From assembly GCF_039540575.1 (NCBI RefSeq), contig NZ_BAABFC010000012.1, positions 124,001 to 188,000 on the forward strand: DNA of 64,000 nt. Reading direction: 5' to 3'. The notes under the pieces are model-generated. The model searched no databases. It saw only the letters and a list, made by a program, of their open reading frames with translations, and was not told the DNA's origin. This document shows, piece after piece, positions 24,535-31,601 of the stretch. The stretch is from Pseudaeromonas paramecii (GTDB lineage: Bacteria > Pseudomonadota > Gammaproteobacteria > Enterobacterales > Aeromonadaceae). A program made the translations under genes and the position numbers. The number at the start of each line of letters is the position of its first letter. Position 1 is the first letter of the stretch.

Positions 24535-25554
24535 TTAATCGGCCAGGTGCACCATGCACTTGCCAAAGTTCTCGCCCCGCAGCACGCCGATCAGCGCCTG
24601 GGGGGCCGCTTCCAGCCCGCGGACCCTGTCTTCGCGGAAGCGGATCTTGCCCTCGGCTACCCAGGGGCCCATCTGTTGCAGGAACTCCCCATAGCGGTGG
24701 CCATAGTCATCAAAAATGATAAACCCCTGCATACGGATGCGCTGCTTGAGCAGGGTCGCCGCCAGCAGCGGCAGACGATCCGGCCCCGCCGGCAGGGCCG
24801 TGGCGTTGTAGTGGGCAATCAGGCCGCACACCGGCACCCGCGCCTTGGCATTGAGCAGCGGCAGCACGGCATCGAACACCTTGCCGCCGACATTCTCGAA
24901 ATAGACATCGATGCCCTGCGGGCAGGCCGCCGCCAGGCGGGCGGGCAGTTCCGGCGCCTTGTGATCCAGGCAGGCATCAAAGCCCAGCTCCTCGACCACG
25001 TAGCGACACTTCTCGGCGCCGCCGGCAATGCCGACGACCCGACAGCCCTGCAGCTTGGCGAGCTGGCCGACCACGGCACCCACAGCGCCACTGGCGGCCG
25101 CCACCACCACTGTCTCACCGGCCTGCGGCTGGCCGATATCCAGCAGCCCCATGTAGGCGGTGAAGCCGGGCATGCCCAAGACCCCCAGGGCCAGGGAGGG
25201 TTGCGCCAGCTCGCCCAAGTGGAACAGGCCGTTGCCATCACTGAGCGCATACTCCTGCCAGCCGGTGTAGGCCATCACCAGCTCGCCGACGGCATAGTCG
25301 GGGTGCTGCGAGGCGATGACCCGGCTGACGGTGCCGCCGACCATGACCTCGCCCAGCGCCACCGGTGGCGCATAGGACTTGGCCTCGCTCATCCGGCCGC
25401 GCATGTAGGGGTCGATGGAGAGGTAGAGGGTTTGCAGCAGCAGTTGCCCGGCCTGCGGCTCCGGTATCGGCTGCTGGTCGAGGCGGAAGTTCTCCAGCAC
25501 AGGTTCACCCACCGGACGCGAGGCCAAGACCCAACGACGATTGATCCCATTCAT
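24535..25554 (-). CDS. curA: NADP-dependent enone/curcumin reductase (CurA-like MDR)
   Basis: A 339-residue zinc-free medium-chain reductase that uses NADPH to reduce activated double bonds of enones. Typical features: RPVGEPVLENFRL near the N-terminus, LSIDPYMRGRM, the nucleotide-binding stretch VVVAAASGAVGAVVGQLAKLQGCRVVGIAGG (about residues 148-178, shown in parts by its AASGAVG core), YFENVGG and RGENFGKCMVHL. A TetR-family operator lies about 20 bases before the start, and the NemR-like regulator is just upstream, so induction by electrophiles is likely. The E. coli CurA has nearly the same length. Confidence 0.9.
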   Translation of the reverse strand: MNGINRRWVLASRPVGEPVLENFRLDQQPIPEPQAGQLLLQTLYLSIDPYMRGRMSEAKSYAPPVALGEVMVGGTVSRVIASQHPDYAVGELVMAYTGWQEYALSDGNGLFHLGELAQPSLALGVLGMPGFTAYMGLLDIGQPQAGETVVVAAASGAVGAVVGQLAKLQGCRVVGIAGGAEKCRYVVEELGFDACLDHKAPELPARLAAACPQGIDVYFENVGGKVFDAVLPLLNAKARVPVCGLIAHYNATALPAGPDRLPLLAATLLKQRIRMQGFIIFDDYGHRYGEFLQQMGPWVAEGKIRFREDRVRGLEAAPQALIGVLRGENFGKCMVHLAD

Positions 25555-25576
25555 CTGTCTACTCCTGACCGGATAT

Positions 25577-25591
25577 TAGACCGGTCGTCTA
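25577..25591. promoter_or_regulatory. TetR-family operator in front of curA
   Basis: TAGACCGGTCGTCTA, with outer arms TAGAC/GTCTA and inner palindrome GACCGGTC. An identical 15-base site precedes the regulator gene. Confidence 0.75.
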
Positions 25592-25640
25592 GTTGCGGTG
25601 TAAAAAAAGGGCGGCCACCTTCGCGGGCCGCCAGGTCTTG

Positions 25641-26231
25641 TCAGCCCAGTTGCAACCACTCGCGGCTGCGCTGCAACGCGGCGCGGTAGGCGCTGTCATC
25701 ACGACGCAGCTTGGCCAGCAGGGAGGCGCCCAACCAGGCCTCATAGAGCCATTGCGCCAACTCGCCGGCCGGCGCCCGGTTGGCAATGGAGCCATCGTCT
25801 TGCCCGCGCGCCACCACATCGGCCAGGCGGCCGAGGATCTGCTCGGTACCATCGAGCATGATGGCCCGCATCGGCTCGGAGAGATCCGCCACTTCGGCCG
25901 CCAGCTTGACGATCAGGCAGTAATCGGCGGCTTCCTCCCCCTGCTGGGTGTCGATCCAGCGCTGCAAGTAGGTCTGCAGGCAGTCGCCACCGCTGAGATC
26001 CGGGCGGCCGAACAGGCCGTCCAGCCGTTGCAGATAGTGGCTGAAGTAGGCCTCCAGCAGGGCGATGCCAAAGCCTTCTTTGGAGGCAAAATAGTGATAA
26101 AACGAGCCCTTGGGCACGCCAGCGGTGGCCAGCAACTCCGCCAGGCCGACGCCGACAAAGCCCTTGCGCGCCACCAGACGGTGGCCGCAGTCGAGAATAT
26201 GTTGGCGGGTATCGATGCGTTCTGTGTTCAT
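25641..26231 (-). CDS. nemR: TetR-family regulator, NemR-like redox/electrophile sensor
   Basis: A 196-residue repressor. The N-terminal HTH (GFVGVGLAELLATAGVPKGSFYHYFASKE) and the body closely follow E. coli NemR, which controls reductases for N-ethylmaleimide, methylglyoxal and bleach products. The two residues that form the reversible sulfenamide switch in NemR, Cys106 and Lys175, correspond here to Cys105 (DYCLIVKLAAEV) and Lys174 (GASLLAKL). ATG 26231 is preferred to an in-frame GTG three codons upstream. Identical operators lie in front of this gene and of curA, indicating autoregulation plus control of curA. Confidence 0.88.
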   Translation of the reverse strand: MNTERIDTRQHILDCGHRLVARKGFVGVGLAELLATAGVPKGSFYHYFASKEGFGIALLEAYFSHYLQRLDGLFGRPDLSGGDCLQTYLQRWIDTQQGEEAADYCLIVKLAAEVADLSEPMRAIMLDGTEQILGRLADVVARGQDDGSIANRAPAGELAQWLYEAWLGASLLAKLRRDDSAYRAALQRSREWLQLG

Positions 26232-26252
26232 GGCGGGCACTATAGAGCGAAT

Positions 26253-26267
26253 TAGACCGGTCGTCTA
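26253..26267. promoter_or_regulatory. TetR-family operator in front of the NemR-like gene
   Basis: Second exact copy of TAGACCGGTCGTCTA, 22 bases upstream of the regulator's ATG. Confidence 0.75.
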
Positions 26268-26390
26268 GTCTGTTCGTGACGAGTCAAGCGTCATGGTCGC
26301 CATGCCGCATCACGCCTCCACGGCGTTCTCCCTGGTGGCCCGCCGACGAATGGGTGCCGGGTCAACCGTCAGCCTGGATGCCGGCAGGCG

Positions 26391-26416
26391 CCAAGGGGGC
26401 GGTACAGCCCCCTTGG
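26391..26416 (-). terminator. Hairpin after the small lipoprotein gene
   Basis: CCAAGGGGGC and GCCCCCTTGG form a perfect 10-bp stem with a six-base loop, six bases past the stop of the minus-strand gene. It lacks a T-tract, so it may instead protect the 3' end. Confidence 0.55.
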
Positions 26417-26422
26417 CCCCAG

Positions 26423-26746
26423 TCAGGGTTGGGCGTAAGCCCCACAGGCGAAATTTTCGCCTGTGCAGTCTTGCAGTCCGCAGGCGGCGCTGTCCATGTT
26501 GTCCACCAGGTTGCAGCCGAAGCTGTAGGCAAAAAACTCGTATTCGCTGCCGCAGGTGCGGGAGGGGATCTCAATGGTGTGGCTGGTGTTGGTATCCGGG
26601 CAGGTATAGCTGTAGCTATAGCTGCTGTCTGCGCCGCCACCGCTGTCACTGCTGCCGTCGTCGGAGGACCAGTCGTCATCGACACCATAGCAGCCGCTCA
26701 ACAGCAGCAGGGTGAGGCCCAGCAGGGGGGTGAGGGACTTAGTCAT
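26423..26746 (-). CDS. Small Asp/Ser-rich hypothetical lipoprotein
   Basis: A 107-residue predicted lipoprotein with lipobox LLSGC (Cys19). It continues with a low-complexity acidic linker (DDDWSSDDGSSDSGGGADSSYSYSY) and a small C-terminal domain holding six cysteines (TCPD, RTCGSEY, FGCNLVD, ACGLQDCTG, FACGAY), probably disulfide-bonded in the periplasm or at the surface. AGGAGG precedes the ATG. Its start overlaps the end of the upstream gene by eight bases. No family is recognised. Confidence 0.68.
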   Translation of the reverse strand: MTKSLTPLLGLTLLLLSGCYGVDDDWSSDDGSSDSGGGADSSYSYSYTCPDTNTSHTIEIPSRTCGSEYEFFAYSFGCNLVDNMDSAACGLQDCTGENFACGAYAQP

Positions 26747-27191
26747 GCTGACCTCCTGTCTGGCTCAGCAGCAAGCGGGCGTCCTGGGCCAGGCCGGTGA
26801 CCAGCAGGGAGCCGTCTTGTGGCTGCAGGTAATAGATCTGGGCCGCGTCCGCCTCGGTGGTGAGGTGCAGGGGGTAGTGGTGTTGCCCCTGCGCATCCAG
26901 ACCGGGGGCGGCGGCCTGGTAGTCATAGTGGTGGGTGGCAAAGCCGCTGGGGCTCAGGCAGTCGTCATCGCTGTAGCGGGTCTCGACGATGTCCAGCTGG
27001 CCCTGGCCCAGGCGCCACCATTGGCGCAGTGCGCCGCCATGGGTCAGCCGGCTGCAGTCGCTGTGCCAGTTGCCGTGAAAGTTGTGCTCCACCATGGCCT
27101 GGTAGACCTGGTGTTCAAACGCCGTGGGATCGGCGGCGTGGGCCGTGCCGGCCAATAGGCCGAGCAACATCCCTGTCAGTCCATAGTGCAT
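26739..27191 (-). CDS. Hypothetical exported protein
   Basis: A 150-residue protein starting MHYGLTGMLLGLLAGTAHA-A, a clear signal peptide, after an AGGAGG ribosome site. The mature part contains HNFHGNWHSDCSRLTHGG, WWRLGQGQLDIVETRYSDDDC and a beta-rich C-terminal half, suggesting a small periplasmic beta protein with one disulfide. An in-frame extension upstream has no signal peptide logic and was rejected. It is translationally coupled to the lipoprotein gene downstream. Confidence 0.68.
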   Translation of the reverse strand: MHYGLTGMLLGLLAGTAHAADPTAFEHQVYQAMVEHNFHGNWHSDCSRLTHGGALRQWWRLGQGQLDIVETRYSDDDCLSPSGFATHHYDYQAAAPGLDAQGQHHYPLHLTTEADAAQIYYLQPQDGSLLVTGLAQDARLLLSQTGGQHD

Positions 27192-27373
27192 AGGTTCCTC
27201 CTGTGTCATGGCCCGCCGAGCATAGCCGCGACACAGGGGCGCTGAATCACCCAGATGGGGGATGACAGGTCGGGGCTGGGCTGGCATGCGGCCTGGCCAG
27301 GTTGCGTGTCAGCCACCACACTTGTCTGACGAGGTGGCCCTGGGCCGCCGGCAGACCGCAACAAGGAGCGACC

Positions 27374-28150
27374 ATGGCGCAACAGGCGAAACGGGCGTGG
27401 GCCGGCTGGCTGACGGCACTGCTGCTGTGGTGGCCCAGTGTCGGGGTGCCGGTGGAGCAGGATGCGCCCACAGCGCCGACGGTGGTGGTGTACGCCCTGG
27501 AGGCCATGCCTTATTGCGGTGAGGTGGACGGGCGCCCGGTGGGCCTGGCGGTGGAGCTGCTGGACGAGGCGACCCGGCTGGGGGCGCCCCGATTCGAGTT
27601 CCGCTTCGATGTCCCCTGGTTGCGGGCCCAGGCCCGGGTGCTGCAGGCGGGTACCGAGCCGGTGGCCATCATCCCCTTCTCCCAGACCCCGCAGCGCCTG
27701 GCGCAGTACAGCTGGTTGGCGGAGCTGTTCACCACCCAATCCCGTTTCTATTCCTATGGCCGTGACGTTCGCCCGGTGCTCGATCTGGATGAGGCCCGGC
27801 GGCGGGTGGTGGGGGTGGTACGCGGCCATGCGCTGATCAAGGTGCTGCAGCAGTTGGGGGTGGAGGGGCTGGATAGCGGGGCAGCCAATGCCGACATGAA
27901 TGCCCGCAAGCTGCTGGGGGGGCGCTATGACACCATAGCGGACTCGGATCTCATCAGCCGCTACAGCTGGAAGGCGTTGGGGCAGCCCAGGGAGAGCCTG
28001 CTGGAGGGGATGGCGGTGGGGCCCCTGACGCCCGTTTATCTGGCCGCCGGGCCTGAGTTCCCGCCGGCTTTGGCCGCGCAGATCCGGGCGGCCATGCTGC
28101 GCCTGCAGGAGACGGGCCGCTGGCAGGCCATCATGGCGGCCTGGCAGTAG
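27374..28150 (+). CDS. Periplasmic substrate-binding-like protein (SBP_bac_3 type)
   Basis: A 258-residue protein with signal peptide (about 1-31) and a family-3 solute-binding layout: VVVYALEAMPYCGEVDGRPVGLAVELLDEATRLG (opening lobe), VAIIPFSQTPQRLAQYSWLAELF (hinge motif) and a C-terminal helix RAAMLRLQETGRWQAIMAAW. Such proteins bind amino acids or small polar compounds. No permease or ATPase gene is adjacent, so it may be an orphan sensor-like binding protein. AAGGAGCGACC precedes ATG 27374. It runs towards the minus-strand gene downstream. Confidence 0.75.
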   Translation: MAQQAKRAWAGWLTALLLWWPSVGVPVEQDAPTAPTVVVYALEAMPYCGEVDGRPVGLAVELLDEATRLGAPRFEFRFDVPWLRAQARVLQAGTEPVAIIPFSQTPQRLAQYSWLAELFTTQSRFYSYGRDVRPVLDLDEARRRVVGVVRGHALIKVLQQLGVEGLDSGAANADMNARKLLGGRYDTIADSDLISRYSWKALGQPRESLLEGMAVGPLTPVYLAAGPEFPPALAAQIRAAMLRLQETGRWQAIMAAWQ

Positions 28151-28175
28151 GCCATGGTCCGCCGCCGGCCATCCC

Positions 28176-28931
28176 CTAGTCTGGCGGGATATCCTTCACC
28201 CGGACCACCTGGCTGCACACGCCGTCCGCCCGGTAGTGGGCGCAGGACCAGATGCCATCCTTCCAGACGATCTTCTCCGGGTTGAACTTGCGGTTCTTGT
28301 CGAAGATGCCCGGCCAGGGCGCCTCGCCGGGCTTGGCCCGGTTGGCCTGCCGTTGGGCTTCTTGCTTGGCCATGCGGTCGCGGGCCTGATTCGCCGCCTT
28401 GAGCAGATCCACCTCCTTGCCGTAGGTGTCGAGCAAGACGGCCTGGGTACGGCGATCCGTCTTCAGATCGTCGGTCAGCCCGGCCAGGATTCGGCCGTTG
28501 TGGCGGGCCATCTCCGCCCGCTCCGGATAGTCTTCCTGGCGGCAGTGCTTGATCAGCAGACGCCAGAGGTTCTGGGCGCCGGGCAGGTTGTCTTCCACAA
28601 ACATCAGCCGACCTTCCAGGGCTTCGACCCTCTCCAGCCGGCTGACCATGTGTTCGGTTTGCGCGGCCAGGCTGCGTCCAGCTTGTTTCTCCCAGCCGAT
28701 CAGCCCCTGGCGGGTGAGATGCTGGCTGCTTTGCTCATGGGCAAAAAACTCGGCCCGGGCATCCTTGAGATAGTCCAGCAGGCGGTCGCTGAGTGCTTCT
28801 TCCTTTTGCATCAGCCGCTCGGAGACGGCGGTGGCCTTGTCAAAATTATCCTGGCGGCAGACCTCGGCCTGGAGCGGCAGGGCGGTCAGCAGCAGGCAGA
28901 CGAGGAGGGGGCGGGGGGATCGAGAAAACAA
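28176..28931 (-). CDS. Hypothetical exported coiled-coil protein
   Basis: A 251-residue protein with a signal peptide (SPRPLLVCLLLTALPLQA-E) and a long, charged, mostly helical body (DKATAVSERLMQKEEALSDRLLDYLKDARAEFF; RRTQAVLLDTYGKEVDLLKAANQARDRMAKQEAQ), then a C-terminal module with WKDGIWSCAHYRADGVCSQV containing two cysteines. It begins with TTG at 28931, supported by AAGGAGAG six bases upstream and by the immediate signal peptide. No family is recognised. Confidence 0.68.
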   Translation of the reverse strand: MFSRSPRPLLVCLLLTALPLQAEVCRQDNFDKATAVSERLMQKEEALSDRLLDYLKDARAEFFAHEQSSQHLTRQGLIGWEKQAGRSLAAQTEHMVSRLERVEALEGRLMFVEDNLPGAQNLWRLLIKHCRQEDYPERAEMARHNGRILAGLTDDLKTDRRTQAVLLDTYGKEVDLLKAANQARDRMAKQEAQRQANRAKPGEAPWPGIFDKNRKFNPEKIVWKDGIWSCAHYRADGVCSQVVRVKDIPPD

Positions 28932-29100
28932 AGGCTCTCCTTGCGGGATTGACGGCGAGGGCGCCGAGTATGCCGCAAAATCCTCACTCTTGGCAGGGAA
29001 AAGGCCCTGGGCTGGGATCCCGGTCGGGTTGGCCCGCCTGGTTTGACAACCGCTGGCCGCTGGCGTTTGATAGGACGCGCATCATCATCAGGAGCACATC

Positions 29101-29757
29101 ATGACTCTGAGCCAATTGGCCAAACAGCGTTATACCACCAAGGCCTATGACGACAGCCGCCGCATCGGCGACGCGGATCTGGGGCAGCTGCAGACCCTGC
29201 TGCAACTGGCGCCCTCGTCGGTGAACTCCCAACCCTGGCACTTCATCTTCGCCGGCAGCAGCGAGGCCAAGGCCCGCATCGCCCAGGTGGGGGCCCATGA
29301 TCAGTTCGCCTACAACGGTCCCAAGATCATCCGCGCCTCCCATCTGGTGATCCTGTGCGTGCGCACGGACTTGAGCGAGGAGCACCTGGCGGCGGTGCTG
29401 GCGCAGGAGGCTGCGGACGGTCGCTTCGCCGACGAGACCGCCAAGCAGATGGGCGGCAAGGTGCGGGCCGGTTACGTGGCCCTGCACAAGGAGACACTGC
29501 AGGATCTGCCCTACTGGATGGAGAAGCAGGTGTACATCGCCCTGGGCAGTCTGTTGCTGGGGGCCGCCACCTTGGGGATCGATGCCACCGCCATGGAAGG
29601 GCTGGACTTTGCCGCCATCGACGCCGAGCTGGGGCTGGCGGACAAGGGGCTGCGGTCTTTGGTGGCGGTGAGCCTGGGCTATCGCAGCGACGAGGATTTC
29701 AACGCCGGCCTGCCCAAGTCCCGCCTGCCCAAGCAACAGGTGATCAGCCAGATCTGA
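29101..29757 (+). CDS. nfsB: Oxygen-insensitive NAD(P)H nitroreductase / dihydropteridine reductase
   Basis: An FMN-dependent reductase of nitroaromatics, quinones and related compounds. The 218-residue protein has the NfsB N-terminus (LAKQRYTTKAYD), the FMN-binding QLAPSSVNSQPWHFI and the C-terminal SLGYRSDEDFNAGLPKSRLP. The length matches E. coli NfsB (217). It fits with the electrophile-defence genes nearby, though no copy of their operator is seen in front of it. A terminator follows. Confidence 0.94.
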   Translation: MTLSQLAKQRYTTKAYDDSRRIGDADLGQLQTLLQLAPSSVNSQPWHFIFAGSSEAKARIAQVGAHDQFAYNGPKIIRASHLVILCVRTDLSEEHLAAVLAQEAADGRFADETAKQMGGKVRAGYVALHKETLQDLPYWMEKQVYIALGSLLLGAATLGIDATAMEGLDFAAIDAELGLADKGLRSLVAVSLGYRSDEDFNAGLPKSRLPKQQVISQI

Positions 29758-29775
29758 GGCCAGATCGTGGCAGCG

Positions 29776-29802
29776 ACGGCGCCTGCGGGCGCCGTTTCTT
29801 TT
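29776..29802 (+). terminator. Terminator of nfsB
   Basis: ACGGCGCC-TGCG-GGCGCCGT followed by TTCTTTT, 19 bases after the stop. Confidence 0.88.
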
Positions 29803-29962
29803 GGGTATCCCTAACCCTCAGGCCCTGCGGCTGGTTTCAGGATCACAATATTAATTTCAGGATGAAAAATGGCCTGACTCATATATTGTGGCGGCTTGTT
29901 GCGGGCTTCTTATTTCCGTGTTGTTTGATTCGCATTTTGCATTGCTCAAAAATTTAAATTTG

Positions 29963-29979
29963 TTTCATCACCGATGAAA
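29963..29979. promoter_or_regulatory. Inverted repeat upstream of the GH16 gene
   Basis: TTTCATC-ACC-GATGAAA is a perfect 7-3-7 palindrome in the AT-rich, otherwise empty 260-base promoter region of the GH16 gene. It differs from the GAAATCGATTTC site used elsewhere in the locus. Confidence 0.45.
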
Positions 29980-30061
29980 AATAAATGATGCGATGTCATT
30001 CCATTATTTCAGTTTGCTGCCTGGTTATGTTCATAAAACAACATAAGGAGGGTAACAAAAA

Positions 30062-30763
30062 ATGAAAATGAGTAAATTGCCAGTAATGGTTTCCATTCTG
30101 CTCCTCAGTGGGCTCTCGGCACAAGGTGCCAATGCCTGGGGCTGGAGCGGGTTGGAATGGAGCAAGTCAGACGGTTGGAAAAATGGCGGTGCTGAGTTTG
30201 ATTGCACCTGGAAAGCCAACAACATCTGGACAGAAAACGGGCGGCTGGTGTTATTGGCCAAGAATGATGGCGGATATAAAACCTGTGGGGAGCTGCGGAG
30301 TACCCGCTATATGCGCCGGGGCCGTTACGAGGTGCAGATGTCCGCCGCCGGTGTGCCCGGCACCATTACCTCCTTCTTCACCTATACCGGCACGGCCGGG
30401 ACGTCCAGCCATTATGAGGTGGACATTGAGCTGATGGGGGGAACCAATCTGCTGCATACCAACGTCTGGATCGGCGGCGTGCAGCACCCGATGGACATCG
30501 ATGTCGGCCAGTACGGCCTGTCCATCTGGAAGATGGAGCGCTACGCCTTTTCGATAGATGCCTACGGCGTGACCTGGCAGGTTTTCAGCCGGGACACCAA
30601 CGAATGGGTGACGGTGCGCCGGGTCGACAGACCGGTGACCAGCTATATGCAGCTGTTTATGAACAACTGGATCAGCGCGAACCCAAGCTTCCCCCCCAGC
30701 AGCTACAACGACATGCCGGCCTATGGCAAGTACGACTACGTCGGCTTTAGCCCCTGGGAATAG
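30062..30763 (+). CDS. GH16 beta-glucanase (lichenase-like), secreted
   Basis: A 233-residue endo-beta-glucanase that should cleave mixed-linkage beta-1,3-1,4-glucan. Signal peptide MKMSKLPVMVSILLLSGLSAQGANA is followed by the GH16 jelly-roll. The catalytic signature EVDIE places nucleophile Glu119 and acid/base Glu123, with Asp121 between. The adjacent segment NLLHTNVWIGG and MQLFMNNW resemble bacterial lichenases. GGAGGG precedes the ATG. It is the first gene of the beta-glucan locus and stands as a single transcription unit with its own terminator. Confidence 0.92.
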   Translation: MKMSKLPVMVSILLLSGLSAQGANAWGWSGLEWSKSDGWKNGGAEFDCTWKANNIWTENGRLVLLAKNDGGYKTCGELRSTRYMRRGRYEVQMSAAGVPGTITSFFTYTGTAGTSSHYEVDIELMGGTNLLHTNVWIGGVQHPMDIDVGQYGLSIWKMERYAFSIDAYGVTWQVFSRDTNEWVTVRRVDRPVTSYMQLFMNNWISANPSFPPSSYNDMPAYGKYDYVGFSPWE

Positions 30764-30780
30764 TCCGCCATAACACCGAG

Positions 30781-30811
30781 GAAAGGGCGCCGATACGGCG
30801 CCCTTTCTGTT
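30781..30811 (+). terminator. Terminator of the GH16 gene
   Basis: GAAAGGGCGCCG-ATA-CGGCGCCCTTTC, a perfect 12-bp stem, followed by TGTT. Confidence 0.85.
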
Positions 30812-31033
30812 GGTCAGGCAACGCCGGTGCCCTCAGCAGATGGCGCCCGGCGAGGCGCCCGGGCGCTGAGTGGCATTCCCTCGCTATCTGCCTGGCCGGC
30901 CTGGGGGCGTTGCAACCTGACAGCAGGGCATGGGCACAGTAATGAGCCTCAAGGCGTTCTGATCCTGTCGCCACGGTCAGCACGGCTTCCATCCCCCAGC
31001 CCAGGGGCGGCAGCGGTGGCGGGCGCCTGGCAG

Positions 31034-31053
31034 TTTCACGTGAAATCGATGCC
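31034..31053. promoter_or_regulatory. Composite palindrome and degenerate operator
   Basis: TTTCACGTGAAA (31034-31045) is a perfect palindrome whose right half runs into GAAATCGATGCC (31042-31053), a two-mismatch version of the locus operator. It lies about 220 bases before the PTS genes. The rest of 30812-31202 shows no gene. Confidence 0.4.
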
Positions 31054-31202
31054 CCTGTCATTCTTCGGATTGTATGTTCCTGGTGAAGCATGAAAATCAA
31101 CGTAAATAAAAGCCATATATATCAATATTATACGAGCTATTTTCGCTAGGCGCTGCCATGAGCGGCTTGGTGATCCTGTTCACACTTATAGAAAATCATC
31201 GT

Positions 31203-31240
31203 GAAATCGATTTCCTGTGTCGGGAGTCTGGATCTATATT
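31203..31240 (+). promoter_or_regulatory. Operator and promoter of the cellobiose PTS operon
   Basis: A perfect GAAATCGATTTC (31203-31214) overlaps the putative -35 TTCCTG (31212-31217), which is 17 bases from TATATT (31235-31240). A regulator bound here would compete with RNA polymerase. Confidence 0.65.
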
Positions 31241-31270
31241 GCAGCTAGATTTCTATACGGAGGGATTCCC

Positions 31271-31576
31271 ATGAAAAAGATCATGTTGTGCTGCTCTGCT
31301 GGGATGTCGACCAGCATGTTGGTGAAGAAGATGCTGGTGGAGGCCGGTAACCGTGGTTTGGCGGTGGATATCAAGGCCTTTGGCGCCGTCGAGTTCGACG
31401 AGCAGATGCCGAAATATCAGGTCGTACTCTTAGGCCCGCAAATCAAGTACATGCAACAGGAGTTGGCCGCCAAGGCCGCGCCCTACGGCATCAAGGTTCA
31501 AGCGATTGACATGATGGACTACGGCATGCAGCGCGGTGACAAGGTACTGGATTTCGCACTGAGCATGATCGACTGA
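31271..31576 (+). CDS. PTS cellobiose-type IIB component
   Basis: A 101-residue phosphocarrier of the lactose/cellobiose PTS family, equivalent to ChbB/CelA. MKKIMLCCSAGMSTSMLV carries the phospho-accepting Cys8, and the body LLGPQIKYMQQ is typical. It receives phosphate from IIA and passes it to the sugar on IIC. The ATG at 31271 follows GGAGGGA; an upstream in-frame ATG has no ribosome site. First gene of IIB-IIC-GH1-IIA, with the locus operator in its promoter. Confidence 0.94.
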   Translation: MKKIMLCCSAGMSTSMLVKKMLVEAGNRGLAVDIKAFGAVEFDEQMPKYQVVLLGPQIKYMQQELAAKAAPYGIKVQAIDMMDYGMQRGDKVLDFALSMID

Positions 31577-31601
31577 TGGCCCTGGTGAGGATGAAGAGAA
31601 A

